This document shows positions 6,359 through 14,769 of a DNA stretch of 16,743 nt, one piece after another. Numbering within the stretch: position 1 is the first letter of the stretch; each line of letters opens with the position of its first letter. Location: positions 1 through 16,743 of the forward strand of contig DQZA01000231.1 in assembly GCA_011042035.1 (NCBI GenBank), written 5' to 3'. Made by a program: the position numbers and the translations under genes. The notes under the pieces were generated by a model. The model was not told the origin of the DNA, searched no databases, and saw only the letters and a list, made by a program, of their open reading frames with translations. This stretch comes from Desulfobacteraceae bacterium (lineage in GTDB: Bacteria; Desulfobacterota; DSM-4660; Desulfatiglandales; Desulfatiglandaceae).

Positions 6359-8038
6359 ATGAATTACATGCTACTGTTGGCACTCGTTCTGACCTTTGCC
6401 CTTGTCGGGGGAAGGATAGCCTCCTTTATCAAACTGCCTCGCGTTACAGGATACTTGCTTACGGGTTTGCTCCTGGGTCCGCCCATAACCGGATTTTTGA
6501 CAAAGCAAGATGTATCCCATTTTCATTTCATTAGCGAAATCGCCCTTGGCATCATTGCCTTTTATATAGGTACAGAGTTTGAGAGCACCAAATTCAAGAA
6601 AATCAAGCAGACCCTGCCTTATTTCTCTGCCAGCGAAATCATCTTCACTGCTACCATCGTATTTGTTTTACTTCTTATAGTGCTTCATGGCTCTGTTGCA
6701 ACGGTTATCCTGCTTTCGGTCCTTTCAGTCGCCACAGCTCCTGCAGCAACGTTGCTGGTTATAAGAGAGCTTGACTCAGAAGGTCCATTAACGAGCCATA
6801 TCATGGCTATGGTAGGAATTAACAACCTTATATGTATTATCGCCTTTGTGATGTCAGCCGCCCTGATAGGCCATGTTACCCAGCATGGCATAACCATCGA
6901 CTCAATAACTGAAATCTCCCATGGCCTGTTTATACCAGTGGCTATCGGCGGGGCGATAGCCATTTTTCTACATTATTACTTGCGACGAGGTCTTGAGGAA
7001 AATGAGATTCTTGTGCTCTCCCTGGCAGGTATTCTCCTTGGAGTTGGCCTATCGTATTATTTTTCTGTATCCGTTCTGCTCACAAACCTGGTCATGGGTG
7101 GCTTGCTGGTAAATATCTGTGATAGAACCAAAATGATTATAAAGAGATTGACCGAGGTGGATTATCCCCTTTATGCCCTGTTTTTCACGTTCGCTGGAGC
7201 CAGCTTTCATGTTGAAATGATACAACAGATGGGGTGGGCAGGACTAATTTACATTCTGGCGCGTGCTGGTGGCAAGATATTGGGGGCTATGGCAGGCAGA
7301 ATATGGGCCCAGGTTGCAACCCCAAATGGCCTATATTTGGGAATGGGACTCATGCCGCAGGCAGGGCTTGCCATAGGACTGTCCTCCTGGGCAGCCCGAG
7401 AAATGCCGGAAGTGGGTGCGCCCATTCTTTCCACTATTCTCGCTACAACAGTAGTGTTCGAGGTGGCCGGCCCCATTATGACAAAGGTCAGTCTTATGCG
7501 AGGTGGAGAGGTCAAGATTATAAGAATGCTATCATTCCCAACCCTCGGCCAACTAAAGACAGATCTCTTTTCTCTTCACCATCGAATTGCCCAGGCCTTG
7601 GGAAAGAAGCCCATGGCTGCATCCCAACAGCAGCAAGGGCCCCTACTCGTTAAACACCTTATGAGGTATCATATTGATACCATCCCGCAGGATGCCCCAT
7701 TGGACAAGGTAGTAAAAATTATGCAAAATAGCAGACATACCGTCTTGCCGGTGATCGGGGAAGGCAACAATTATGTGGGGATCTTATCTTTGAGCTCTAT
7801 ACGCGATCTTCATTTTGATCGCAGCTTAAAGCGACTCATAATTGCCAAGGATATTGCGGACTACATAGAGCCATTGAGCCCAGAGGAAGCTCTTGATGAT
7901 GCCATGAAAAAACTGGCAGAGTCTGGCCTGCCTTATCTTCCGGTTGTAGAAAAAAAGGCACACAAGGCGTTTGCTGGCGTGATCCATCGGAGGGACATCT
8001 GTCTATTTGAGCTGCAAGAGGGAGAAGGAAGGAGGTAA
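6359..8038 (+). CDS. CPA-type cation/proton antiporter with C-terminal CBS pair
   Basis: A 559-residue inner-membrane protein. Residues 1 to about 380 hold some 11-12 hydrophobic segments typical of the Na+/H+ exchanger (CPA/Kef-like) fold, including GYLLTGLLLGP (31-41) and TAPAATLLVIRELDSEGPLT (126-145). In related carriers this last motif leads into an Asp-Asp ion-binding pair; here the pair reads N155-N156 (VGINNLICI). A basic site typical of the fold may be K306 (ARAGGK). After a linker, two CBS domains follow (about 434-487 and 497-550), which usually sense adenine nucleotides. GAGG 5 nt before the ATG supports the start. It lies 7 bp after the omega-amidase and overlaps the downstream hydrolase start, so it is part of one operon. 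Role inferred: ion/pH homeostasis or transport gated by energy state; the ion is unknown. Confidence 0.86.
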   Translation: MNYMLLLALVLTFALVGGRIASFIKLPRVTGYLLTGLLLGPPITGFLTKQDVSHFHFISEIALGIIAFYIGTEFESTKFKKIKQTLPYFSASEIIFTATIVFVLLLIVLHGSVATVILLSVLSVATAPAATLLVIRELDSEGPLTSHIMAMVGINNLICIIAFVMSAALIGHVTQHGITIDSITEISHGLFIPVAIGGAIAIFLHYYLRRGLEENEILVLSLAGILLGVGLSYYFSVSVLLTNLVMGGLLVNICDRTKMIIKRLTEVDYPLYALFFTFAGASFHVEMIQQMGWAGLIYILARAGGKILGAMAGRIWAQVATPNGLYLGMGLMPQAGLAIGLSSWAAREMPEVGAPILSTILATTVVFEVAGPIMTKVSLMRGGEVKIIRMLSFPTLGQLKTDLFSLHHRIAQALGKKPMAASQQQQGPLLVKHLMRYHIDTIPQDAPLDKVVKIMQNSRHTVLPVIGEGNNYVGILSLSSIRDLHFDRSLKRLIIAKDIADYIEPLSPEEALDDAMKKLAESGLPYLPVVEKKAHKAFAGVIHRRDICLFELQEGEGRR

Positions 8039-8040
8039 TG

Positions 8041-8787
8041 ATGCCGAACTATAAAATCCATCCAATTGTCATGGGAACCAAGCTTTTTGATAAGGGAATG
8101 ATGACATATCAGCATGACTATGGCACACCGTATGCCATCCCCATATATTCATGGTACCTTGAGGGAGGGGACAAAAAGATCCTGGTGGACACAGGAGAGA
8201 TGAGCCCCATTCAATCTGATGATAGGGAAGAGAAGATAGGGGGAAAAATATATACCTTTGAGGAGGGCCTAGCAAAATGGGGCCTCACTCCCAGTGACAT
8301 TGATATTGTAATCCATACTCACCTGCATAATGATCACTGCGAAAATGACTACAAGTGCACCAATGCCCTTTTTTATGTCCATGAAAAGGAACTGGAGCGT
8401 ATCCACAATCCTCACCCCCTGGATTTCAGGTATCTTGAAGACTATATTGAAGATGTAGAGGAAAATGGCCAGATCAGAATAGTCACAGGTGATCAAGAAA
8501 TAGTTCCGGGAATTGAAGTGGTCCACACACCGGCTCACACGGAAGGTGGGCTAACAGTGATCGTGCGGACCCCTGGAGGGAAGGCAGCTATAACCGGCTT
8601 TTGCACTATAAAAGAGAATTTTTTCCCGCCTAAGGAAATCCTTGCCATGGAGATGGAAGTAATCCCGCCAGGCACCCATGTAAACGTCTATGAGGCCTAT
8701 GACATTGTGAAAAAGGTAAAAGAGGCTGCGGATATTTTATTGCCTCTCCATGAGCCTGAATTCGCAAGCGTTAATACTATTCCATGA
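8041..8787 (+). CDS. Metallo-beta-lactamase-fold hydrolase, N-acyl homoserine lactonase-like family
   Basis: A 248-residue MBL-fold enzyme. The metal motif HTHLHNDH gives H94, H96, D98 and H99, with further ligands at H166 (HTPAH) and H237 (LPLHEPEF). The architecture and the early loop resemble AttM/AiiA-type lactonases. The bridging Asp of the usual GD motif is replaced in AITGFCTIKENF, where a Cys (C188) falls near that place. The GGAGG ribosome site ends 5 nt before the ATG at 8041; an ATG directly before it at 8038 overlaps the antiporter stop and is a less well spaced alternative. As the last gene of the plus-strand operon, it may hydrolyse a lactone or another ester, thioester or cyclic substrate. 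True quorum quenching is not shown by the sequence. Confidence 0.82.
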   Translation: MPNYKIHPIVMGTKLFDKGMMTYQHDYGTPYAIPIYSWYLEGGDKKILVDTGEMSPIQSDDREEKIGGKIYTFEEGLAKWGLTPSDIDIVIHTHLHNDHCENDYKCTNALFYVHEKELERIHNPHPLDFRYLEDYIEDVEENGQIRIVTGDQEIVPGIEVVHTPAHTEGGLTVIVRTPGGKAAITGFCTIKENFFPPKEILAMEMEVIPPGTHVNVYEAYDIVKKVKEAADILLPLHEPEFASVNTIP

Positions 8788-8803
8788 GGAGGCTCCCAGG
8801 CAG

Positions 8804-9103
8804 TTACATTCCCTTCCAGGCCTCTTGCTCCATTGAGAGAAAAGTTGCCCTCTCTTGATCATTCATGGTCCTTATTTGGACCTCTACCTTTAGACCCAAG
8901 TTTTCCAACGGGGCTTGCACGCTATTGATAAGATGGTCTGCAATGGGGATGTTCGGAAACGGAAAAGCAAAATACACGGTGGCAGTATTGTTTGCTATTT
9001 CGATATCCTTGACAATACCCAGATCCAATAGGCTCCTGTCAATAGCCGGGTGCATGACTTGACTGGCCACCTTCAACACCTCGTCCCTTGTAACCTGACC
9101 CAT
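8804..9103 (-). CDS. MIP18/DUF59-family protein (SufT/PaaD-like, Fe-S assembly type)
   Basis: A 99-residue protein: MGQVTRDEVLKVASQVMHPAI, then LLDLGIVKDIEI, a beta strand TATVYFAFPFP, and an amphipathic C-terminus ending in FLSMEQEAWKGM. The order matches the MIP18/DUF59 family involved in Fe-S protein maturation. The usual conserved Cys of the C-P motif after the strand is absent (PFPNIP), and the protein has no Cys at all, so standard metal handling is doubtful. The ATG at 9103 is chosen because AGGAGG lies 9 nt upstream; a longer open frame reaching 9322 would run into dppF. It ends the long minus-strand operon, about 110 bp after dppF. Similar small DUF59 proteins often sit with unrelated enzymes. 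Role here unknown. Confidence 0.8.
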   Translation of the reverse strand: MGQVTRDEVLKVASQVMHPAIDRSLLDLGIVKDIEIANNTATVYFAFPFPNIPIADHLINSVQAPLENLGLKVEVQIRTMNDQERATFLSMEQEAWKGM

Positions 9104-9213
9104 GGCTATGCTCCTCCTCATACACAACAAATTTTGTTGCCAGCAAGGCAGGATAAGAGGATTAAGACAGCGAGTATTGAGCTGGCCAAATGGATTAGTA
9201 TGACAGTCCCCTG
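9104..9213 (-). other. Spacer between dppF and the DUF59 gene, with two small hairpins
   Basis: TGACAG-N4-CTGTCA (9201-9216) overlaps the dppF stop, and a near-perfect 15-bp palindrome CAACAAA-T-TTTGTTG lies at 9125-9139, just upstream of the DUF59 ribosome site. Neither is followed by a T-run on the minus strand, so they are more likely mRNA structure or processing sites than terminators. Confidence 0.4.
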
Positions 9214-10182
9214 TCACAAAGCATGGCAAGCCACAAGGTGCTCGGGCTCCACCTGCTTCAGCTCGGGGGTTTGCCTGCTGCAGACAGTCTCGGCCACAGG
9301 GCACCGGGTGCGGAATGCGCAACCAGAAGGGGGATCAACAGGATTAGGGAGGTCTCCACGCAGGACGTGGGCCTTTATCCCGGACCTAGGATCGGGAACA
9401 GGGATGGCCGACAACAGGGCCTTAGTGTACGGGTGTTGGGCGTTATTATAGATGCCTTCAGCACGAGCTATCTCAACAATTTTCCCCAGATACATGATGG
9501 CAACTCGGGTGGAAATATGCTCCACCACCGCGAGATCGTGGGAAATGAACAAGTAAGAGATGTTCAGTTCTTCCTGTAGTTTTATCATTAGGTTGATTAT
9601 TTGAGCCTGAATTGAAACATCAAGGGCGGATACGGGTTCGTCGGCCACTATCAGTTTCGGGTTAAGGGTTAGCACTCGGGCTATCCCTATGCGCTGACGC
9701 TGACCCCCACTGAACTCGTGCGGAAAACGATACATATAATCAGGTTCAAGCCCCACCCTACGTAAGGCCGATGCCACGACCTCCTTCCTCTCGCCTTTTC
9801 TCTTGTAAAGGTTGTGGACAATGAGTGGCTCCTCTATTATTTCACCCACTGTCATCCTTGGATTCAGTGAGGCAAAAGGGTCTTGAAAGATCATCTGAGC
9901 TGATCTCCTAAAGGCCTTTAGACCATTGGCGCCAAGTGTTGCCACATCCACGCCGTCAAACAAAACCTTTCCGGAGAAAGGCTCGATGAGTCTGAGTATA
10001 GAGCGGCCCGTAGTGGTCTTTCCGCACCCGGACTCACCCACAAGACCCAAGGTTTCACCCTCCCTGAGGTCAAAACTCACCCCATTCACCGCATAAAGAT
10101 ACCTTCTTTTTTCAAACAATCCTCTCCTTTTCAAAGGGAATGCAGTAACGAGGTCTCTTACTGTTAAAAGTGTCCCTTCCAT
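9214..10182 (-). CDS. dppF: Peptide/nickel-type ABC transporter ATP-binding protein (DppF/OppF)
   Basis: A 322-residue ATPase with Walker A GESGCGKTT (49-57), signature FSGGQRQRIGIARVL (from 157), Walker B LIVADE (177-182) and switch His 215. The C-terminal oligopeptide-transporter domain PPSGCAFRTRCPVAETVC...HLVACHAL is the Cys-rich tail typical of DppD/OppF. The ATG has AGGA 5 nt upstream. It lies 7 bp after dppD. It powers import together with DppD on the cytoplasmic face of the DppBC channel. The substrate class is not fixed by the ATPase; the amidase in the same operon suggests a peptide- or amide-like compound. Confidence 0.95.
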   Translation of the reverse strand: MEGTLLTVRDLVTAFPLKRRGLFEKRRYLYAVNGVSFDLREGETLGLVGESGCGKTTTGRSILRLIEPFSGKVLFDGVDVATLGANGLKAFRRSAQMIFQDPFASLNPRMTVGEIIEEPLIVHNLYKRKGERKEVVASALRRVGLEPDYMYRFPHEFSGGQRQRIGIARVLTLNPKLIVADEPVSALDVSIQAQIINLMIKLQEELNISYLFISHDLAVVEHISTRVAIMYLGKIVEIARAEGIYNNAQHPYTKALLSAIPVPDPRSGIKAHVLRGDLPNPVDPPSGCAFRTRCPVAETVCSRQTPELKQVEPEHLVACHAL

Positions 10183-10189
10183 GTTCTTC

Positions 10190-11155
10190 CTACAAATGGC
10201 AGGCCACCAGATGGCCCTTTCCTATATCACGCAGGGGTGGTTTTTCTCTCTTGCACCTTTGTGTCACCTCAGCGCACCGATCTGCAAACTTGCATCCCTT
10301 GATTTCCTTGAATGGTGGGGGCACAACCCCTTTTAGTTCCTCAAGAAATTTCTTTTTTTGTCCCAGACGCGGGACCGACTTCATCAATGCCACTGTATAA
10401 GGGTGCGCTGGGTTGTCAAAAAGGGAAAATATATCAGCCTCTTCCACCTTTTCCCCGGCGTACATAACAACCACCCTTTGAGCACTATTTGCGATGATCC
10501 CAAGATCATGCGTTATGAGGATCATTGACATGCCTGATTTTTTCTTGAGCCGCAACATCAGGTCCAAGATCTCCGCCTGGATGGTTACATCAAGAGCGGT
10601 TGTCGGCTCATCGGCAATGAGTAGCCTAGGGTTACAGCTCAAGGCCATGGCAATCATCACCCTCTGACGCATACCTCCACTCAGCTGGTGGGGATATTGC
10701 TTCATAACCCTTGCCGCAGAGGGAATTTCACATGCCTCAAGGATTTCGACAGAGCGCTTCTCTGCTTGTTTCTTGGAGAGCCTTTCATGAAGGGTAAAGA
10801 CCCTGGATAGCTGATAGCCTATGGTAAAAACAGGGTTGAAAGATGTCATGGGGTCCTGGAAAACCATGGATATCTGCCTCCCCCTGATCCTTCTCATTGT
10901 TTCTAGAGGGAGACGGAGAAGGTCCTGGCCCATGAACAAAACCTGTCCTGATGAAATCTTTCCCGGTGGGATGGGTATTAGGCGCAGCACGGACAGCGCT
11001 GCCACGCTTTTTCCACACCCGGATTCTCCAACAATTCCCAGTGTCTCGCCCTTAAACACCTCATAGCTTAGATGGTCAATGGCCCTTGCCCTGCCTTCGG
11101 GTACAAAAAAATCTGTGCATAGGTTATTTATTTTCAGGATCGCTTCATTGTCCAT
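10190..11155 (-). CDS. dppD: Peptide/nickel-type ABC transporter ATP-binding protein (DppD/OppD)
   Basis: A 321-residue ATPase. Walker A is GESGCGKS near residue 43, the signature is LSGGMRQRVMIAMAL, Walker B is LLIADEP, and the C-terminal domain carries the characteristic Cys cluster (KGCKFADRCAEVTQRCK). The ATG at 11155 gives the normal short N-terminus (MDNEAILKINNLCTDFF). A GTG at 11164 would add three residues; neither has a strong ribosome site, so the start is uncertain by 9 bp. The gap to dppC is about 18 bp. It pairs with DppF to energise DppBC. Confidence 0.94.
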   Translation of the reverse strand: MDNEAILKINNLCTDFFVPEGRARAIDHLSYEVFKGETLGIVGESGCGKSVAALSVLRLIPIPPGKISSGQVLFMGQDLLRLPLETMRRIRGRQISMVFQDPMTSFNPVFTIGYQLSRVFTLHERLSKKQAEKRSVEILEACEIPSAARVMKQYPHQLSGGMRQRVMIAMALSCNPRLLIADEPTTALDVTIQAEILDLMLRLKKKSGMSMILITHDLGIIANSAQRVVVMYAGEKVEEADIFSLFDNPAHPYTVALMKSVPRLGQKKKFLEELKGVVPPPFKEIKGCKFADRCAEVTQRCKREKPPLRDIGKGHLVACHL

Positions 11156-11173
11156 TTTCTTCACGCCATTAAT

Positions 11174-12052
11174 TTATGCCCTTTGAAATCTCCATCTTAT
11201 TTTGGGGTCCAGTGCCTCCCTCAAGCCATCGCCAACCAGGTTAAAGGCCAGAACAGTTACAAAGATGGCCGCGCCAGGGAACGTAGAAATCCACCACTGT
11301 GTAAGGAGAAAAGCCCGGCCGTCATTGACCATCACTCCCCAGTCGGCTGTGGGCGGCTGTGTGCCAAGGCCCAGGAACCCGAGTGAAGCAAGGCACAGGA
11401 TTATATAACCCATGTCAAGGGTGCCCTGAACGATAATGGGAGAAAGACAGTTGGGCAGGATGTGCCTAAACATTATGCGCAACTTCGAGGCACCCAGTGC
11501 CCTTGCAGATTCCACAAATTGCATTTCCTTTAGGGAGATAACCTGGCCCCGGACCAGGCGAGTGTACCACGGCCACCATGGCACCGAGATGGCAACCAAG
11601 GCGTTTAACAGGCTCGGCCCCGTTGATGCCACTATTGCGATAGCAAGGAGCAAGGAAGGGAACGCGAGAATCATATCGGCGAACCTCATAATCAGCTCAT
11701 CTGTCTTACCTCCAAAATATCCCGCAATCAGGCCCAAGGGCGCCCCAAACCCTATCACTATCAAGACCACGATAATCGCGGCCTTGAGGGAAACCCGAGC
11801 ACCGTAAATAATGCGACTCAATAGGTCTCTGCCAAGATTATCCGTGCCCAGGGGGTGTATTAGGCTGGGGGGTCTCAGCCTTTCCTGGAGATTTGAAAGG
11901 CCCTGTCCCTGCTCTGGATAAGGTGCGATGTAGGGAGCAAATAGAGCCAAGAGAAAGAGGACCACGATGATGGCGAGGCCAAAAACCGTGAGGGGATTCC
12001 TCATGATTAGGTTTGCAGCTCTAGCATAATTCCTGCTTTTTCCTTCATTCAT
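11174..12052 (-). CDS. dppC: Peptide-type ABC transporter permease (DppC/OppC)
   Basis: A 292-residue inner-membrane permease. A first membrane segment lies near residues 18-45 (LTVFGLAIIVVLFLLALFAP), followed by the periplasmic loop with the family mark HPLGTDNLGRDLLSRIIYGAR, then the BPD_transp_1 core. The EAA loop that contacts the ATPases is RALGASKLRIMFRHILPN. The end (PPTADWGVMVNDG, AFNLVGDGLREALDPK) is diagnostic of DppC/OppC. A weak AAGG about 10 nt before the ATG. Separated from dppB by 26 bp. Confidence 0.95.
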   Translation of the reverse strand: MNEGKSRNYARAANLIMRNPLTVFGLAIIVVLFLLALFAPYIAPYPEQGQGLSNLQERLRPPSLIHPLGTDNLGRDLLSRIIYGARVSLKAAIIVVLIVIGFGAPLGLIAGYFGGKTDELIMRFADMILAFPSLLLAIAIVASTGPSLLNALVAISVPWWPWYTRLVRGQVISLKEMQFVESARALGASKLRIMFRHILPNCLSPIIVQGTLDMGYIILCLASLGFLGLGTQPPTADWGVMVNDGRAFLLTQWWISTFPGAAIFVTVLAFNLVGDGLREALDPKIRWRFQRA

Positions 12053-12078
12053 TTGTTTCTAACCTTCGAAGCTCTTCA

Positions 12079-13095
12079 TCACTGGACCCTTATTCGCGGG
12101 TCTGCGATTGCCAGTAACAGGTCCACAAAAAGGTTAACAACAACGTAAAAGAGGGCCATAAGTATTGTCACTGCCATTATAACTGGGTAGTCATTCAAAA
12201 ATATGGCGTTGATTGTGTAAGACCCCAGCCCCGGCCAGAAAAAGATCAGCTCGATGAAAAAGGTCCCGGTGAGCATTGAGGCAAAGCAAAGGCCAGCGGC
12301 GGTCAATGTTGGCCCAATGGCATTCTTCAAGGCATGGACAAAGTGAATCTCAAATTCGGACAGTCCCAATGACCTTGCGGTAGTAATGTAGTCTTCTCTC
12401 AGCACTTCCAGCATCGTAGAGCGAGTCATCCTTGCTATTAGGCCTGTGGAGTAAGCTCCAAGGGTGATGGCCGGCAGCACCAGGTGCGAAGAAACGCTCC
12501 AAAAGGCCTCCCAGTTCCCTGTCAATGCTGCGTCAATGATATTGAACCCGGTAATCTTTTCTATAGGGTGCAGAAGGGCCGTGACCGTGTCGATCCTGCC
12601 CCCTATGGGAAGGATACCGAGCCATCGAAAAAAGATGATTTGAAAGATCATGCCCAGCCAAAACGAGGGCACTGAAACATTGGCCACAGAAAATAGCCTT
12701 ATAAAGTGATCAACAAATCTATTTTCCTTTTTGGCTGAAAGTACACCCAAAGGGATGCCAAATAACAAGGCAATGGTGATAGCAGCAAACATCAGCTCAA
12801 GGGAGGCGGGAAGGTGATCCAAGATGCCCTGCAGGACGGGACGATGAGTCCTGAGGGACTCGCCGAAATTGCCCCTGGATAGATCTCTGAGATAGTACGC
12901 AAATTGTATGTACAATGGCCTGTCAAGCCCTAACTGTTTACGGACCAACTCCACCTGTTCGGGTCTTGCACGAGGCCCCAGATAGGCGGCAGCCGGGTCT
13001 CCGGGCACAACTCGGGAGAGAGTGAAGGTCACCACACACAGGCCAAATAATACTACCAGAAGCCATATGAGGCGTTTTAGGACGTACCGTAGCAT
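12079..13095 (-). CDS. dppB: Peptide-type ABC transporter permease (DppB/OppB)
   Basis: A 338-residue permease starting with the typical MLRYVLKRLIWLLVVLFG membrane segment. The periplasmic loop holds VVPGDPAA and LGLDRPLYIQFAYYLRDLSRGNFGESL, followed by five further hydrophobic stretches. The EAA loop is RSLGLSEFEIHFVHALKNA, and the C-terminus is LLAIADPRIRV as in the family. GAGG 4 nt before the ATG supports the start. It forms the channel with DppC. It follows dppA after a 108-bp gap containing a long hairpin. Confidence 0.95.
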   Translation of the reverse strand: MLRYVLKRLIWLLVVLFGLCVVTFTLSRVVPGDPAAAYLGPRARPEQVELVRKQLGLDRPLYIQFAYYLRDLSRGNFGESLRTHRPVLQGILDHLPASLELMFAAITIALLFGIPLGVLSAKKENRFVDHFIRLFSVANVSVPSFWLGMIFQIIFFRWLGILPIGGRIDTVTALLHPIEKITGFNIIDAALTGNWEAFWSVSSHLVLPAITLGAYSTGLIARMTRSTMLEVLREDYITTARSLGLSEFEIHFVHALKNAIGPTLTAAGLCFASMLTGTFFIELIFFWPGLGSYTINAIFLNDYPVIMAVTILMALFYVVVNLFVDLLLAIADPRIRVQ

Positions 13096-13127
13096 TGGAC
13101 CTCAATAATTATCAAGATTATGGAAAG

Positions 13128-13186
13128 TGTCCACGGATCGACACCCCCGTGTTCCGCCATCAACGCGGGAGTTCGAACCGTGGACA
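13128..13186 (-). repeat. 59-nt long imperfect hairpin between dppA and dppB
   Basis: The outer arms TGTCCACGG / CCGTGGACA (13128-13136 and 13178-13186) pair perfectly over 9 bp. After one U-U mismatch, a UCGA/UCGA step pairs over 4 bp. An inner stem of 8 positions (CCCGCGTT with AACACGGG on the minus strand, one mismatch) closes an 8-nt loop. There is no T-run after it on either strand. Its place between binding-protein and permease genes fits an mRNA-stabilising or partial-attenuation element; a REP-like repeat is an alternative. Confidence 0.7.
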
Positions 13187-13203
13187 GAAATTATGCCAAA
13201 CTA

Positions 13204-14769
13204 CTATTCCTTGTACATGTAATACCAGAAGGCTACTCTGGGATAGTTGGGATTTATTATATAGCCCTTTAACCTGCGACTCTTGAAAACCGGCCTTTGT
13301 ACGTCAGCCAGGAAAATAGAAGGCGCATCTTCAATAAGCATCCTTTGAGCCTTTGAATAAAGCGCCTGAGCCTTTTTGGAATCAGGTGTAGAATAGGCTT
13401 GAAGGATAGTTTCATCGAACTCGGGATTCTTGTAGTACGAAAAATTCCAGTATGGTTTTTTCTCAACGTGCCAGAGGCTGTACAGGGTTTCGTAGGGATC
13501 GCTAAAAGTGGGCCACCAGAGCAATGCGGCCATGTCCTGAGCCTTTTCCGGACCCCCTTTCATGAGGTCCCATTGGGCAGTCCAGTTCATGGGCCGGATG
13601 TCCACCTGAATCCCGATCTTGGCGAATTCTTCCCTTATAAGGGGTGCAAATGCCTTTTCCACCGCATTTTCAGATGCATAAGTAAACATCACCTTTTCCT
13701 TGATACCTTTAGGGTGACCTGCCTGGGTCATTAATTTGCGGGCCTTCTCTAGGTCATAGGTATATTGCGGAAGAGTTTCGTCGTGACCAAATTGTCCGTA
13801 AGGGACAGGGCCCACGGCCTGCCTTCCCAACCCCCCTAATGCAACCTCTATTATCTTTTTGTATGGTGTTGCGTAGGAGGCAGCCTTGCGGATGAGCTTA
13901 TTATTAAAAGGGAACTTTGCCGTGTTCAGGTGAATGGCATAGTTCATGAAACTCGGCCCTACCAGCCGCTCACAACACTTCTTTGTGTTCAAAATCTTGC
14001 TCGATTCTATGGGGATACGGGTTACCAAGTCAGCCACGCCAGATTCCAGCATCTGCTCGGCCACGGTTGCCTCTTTCACTATCTTCACTACTATGCGGTT
14101 AAAATGGGGACCCTTCCAGCCTCTCCAGTAATCATCAAATCTCTTGAAAATTATTTCTTCATCAGGCTTCCAGCTTTCCAGGATGTAAGGACCGCAGCCC
14201 GCTTCGTGGCCTGCGTCAAACCATTTCCTATCCTTATGGACCGCCTTGGGGCTTATGATCCAGGCTGCATTGGCTGAAGCTATGATCCGGTCAAATGGCG
14301 CGGGTTTTTTTAGGATGAATTTCACCCTATAGTCATCAATAACCTTGATTTCCTTCACGGGCGAAAAAATAAAAGAGGCGCCCTTTTTCATTTTGATTGT
14401 TCTTTCAATGGAATCCTTAACAGCCTGCGCAGTGAGAATCCCGCCATCATGAAATTTGACACCTTTTCTCAGGTAAAATGTCCATTCTAGCCCAGTGCTG
14501 TTCACCTCCCATTTCTTAGCTAGGCCAGGCTGGAAAGGCTCTTTGCTTCCCGGCGGGCTCACCCATATCAGGGTTTCATAGATATTTGGCATGTAGGATG
14601 ACTCGGTTGAATAGGCTGCACTTGGATCCCACGTAGTTATGCTGTCTGTGGAGGCAAAAACCAGGATATCCTTGGGGACCTTCGCAGCCTGTGTTTGAAC
14701 GGTAAATAGTGAAACAATGGCAGCGCACACAAACAAAATGACTAATAAACCAAAAGTCTTTTTCTTCAT
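13204..14769 (-). CDS. dppA: Periplasmic substrate-binding protein of a peptide-type ABC transporter (SBP_bac_5, DppA-like)
   Basis: A 521-residue protein from the ATG at 14769, with GGAGG 7 nt upstream; an earlier in-frame start at 14793 is discarded because it lies upstream of that site. A Sec signal peptide (KKK, then hydrophobic LLVILFVCAAIVSLFTV) ends near TQA-AKVP and has no lipobox, so the product is likely a soluble periplasmic protein. Family-5 features: WDPSAAYSTESSYMPNIYETLIWV, WTFYLRKGVKFHDGGILTAQAVKDSIER, and GCGPYILESWKPDEEIIFKRFDDYWRG. It captures the substrate for DppBCDF. The ligand cannot be read from the sequence; dipeptides, oligopeptides, amides and nickel chelates are all known for the family. 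Confidence 0.94.
   Translation of the reverse strand: MKKKTFGLLVILFVCAAIVSLFTVQTQAAKVPKDILVFASTDSITTWDPSAAYSTESSYMPNIYETLIWVSPPGSKEPFQPGLAKKWEVNSTGLEWTFYLRKGVKFHDGGILTAQAVKDSIERTIKMKKGASFIFSPVKEIKVIDDYRVKFILKKPAPFDRIIASANAAWIISPKAVHKDRKWFDAGHEAGCGPYILESWKPDEEIIFKRFDDYWRGWKGPHFNRIVVKIVKEATVAEQMLESGVADLVTRIPIESSKILNTKKCCERLVGPSFMNYAIHLNTAKFPFNNKLIRKAASYATPYKKIIEVALGGLGRQAVGPVPYGQFGHDETLPQYTYDLEKARKLMTQAGHPKGIKEKVMFTYASENAVEKAFAPLIREEFAKIGIQVDIRPMNWTAQWDLMKGGPEKAQDMAALLWWPTFSDPYETLYSLWHVEKKPYWNFSYYKNPEFDETILQAYSTPDSKKAQALYSKAQRMLIEDAPSIFLADVQRPVFKSRRLKGYIINPNYPRVAFWYYMYKE

Noticed and set aside
8788..8803. Terminator between the converging MBL hydrolase and DUF59 genes
   Set aside because: Only a 5-bp GAGGC/GCCTC pairing with a long loop and no T-run is visible.
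9104..9322. N-terminal extension of the DUF59 protein to 9322
   Set aside because: It would overlap dppF by over 100 bp, and the extension matches no family. The ATG at 9103 has a good AGGAGG site.
13165..13180. GTTCGAACC as a tRNA T-loop
   Set aside because: The flanking bases do not pair as a T stem, and no anticodon or acceptor arms can be drawn; the sequence is part of the long hairpin.
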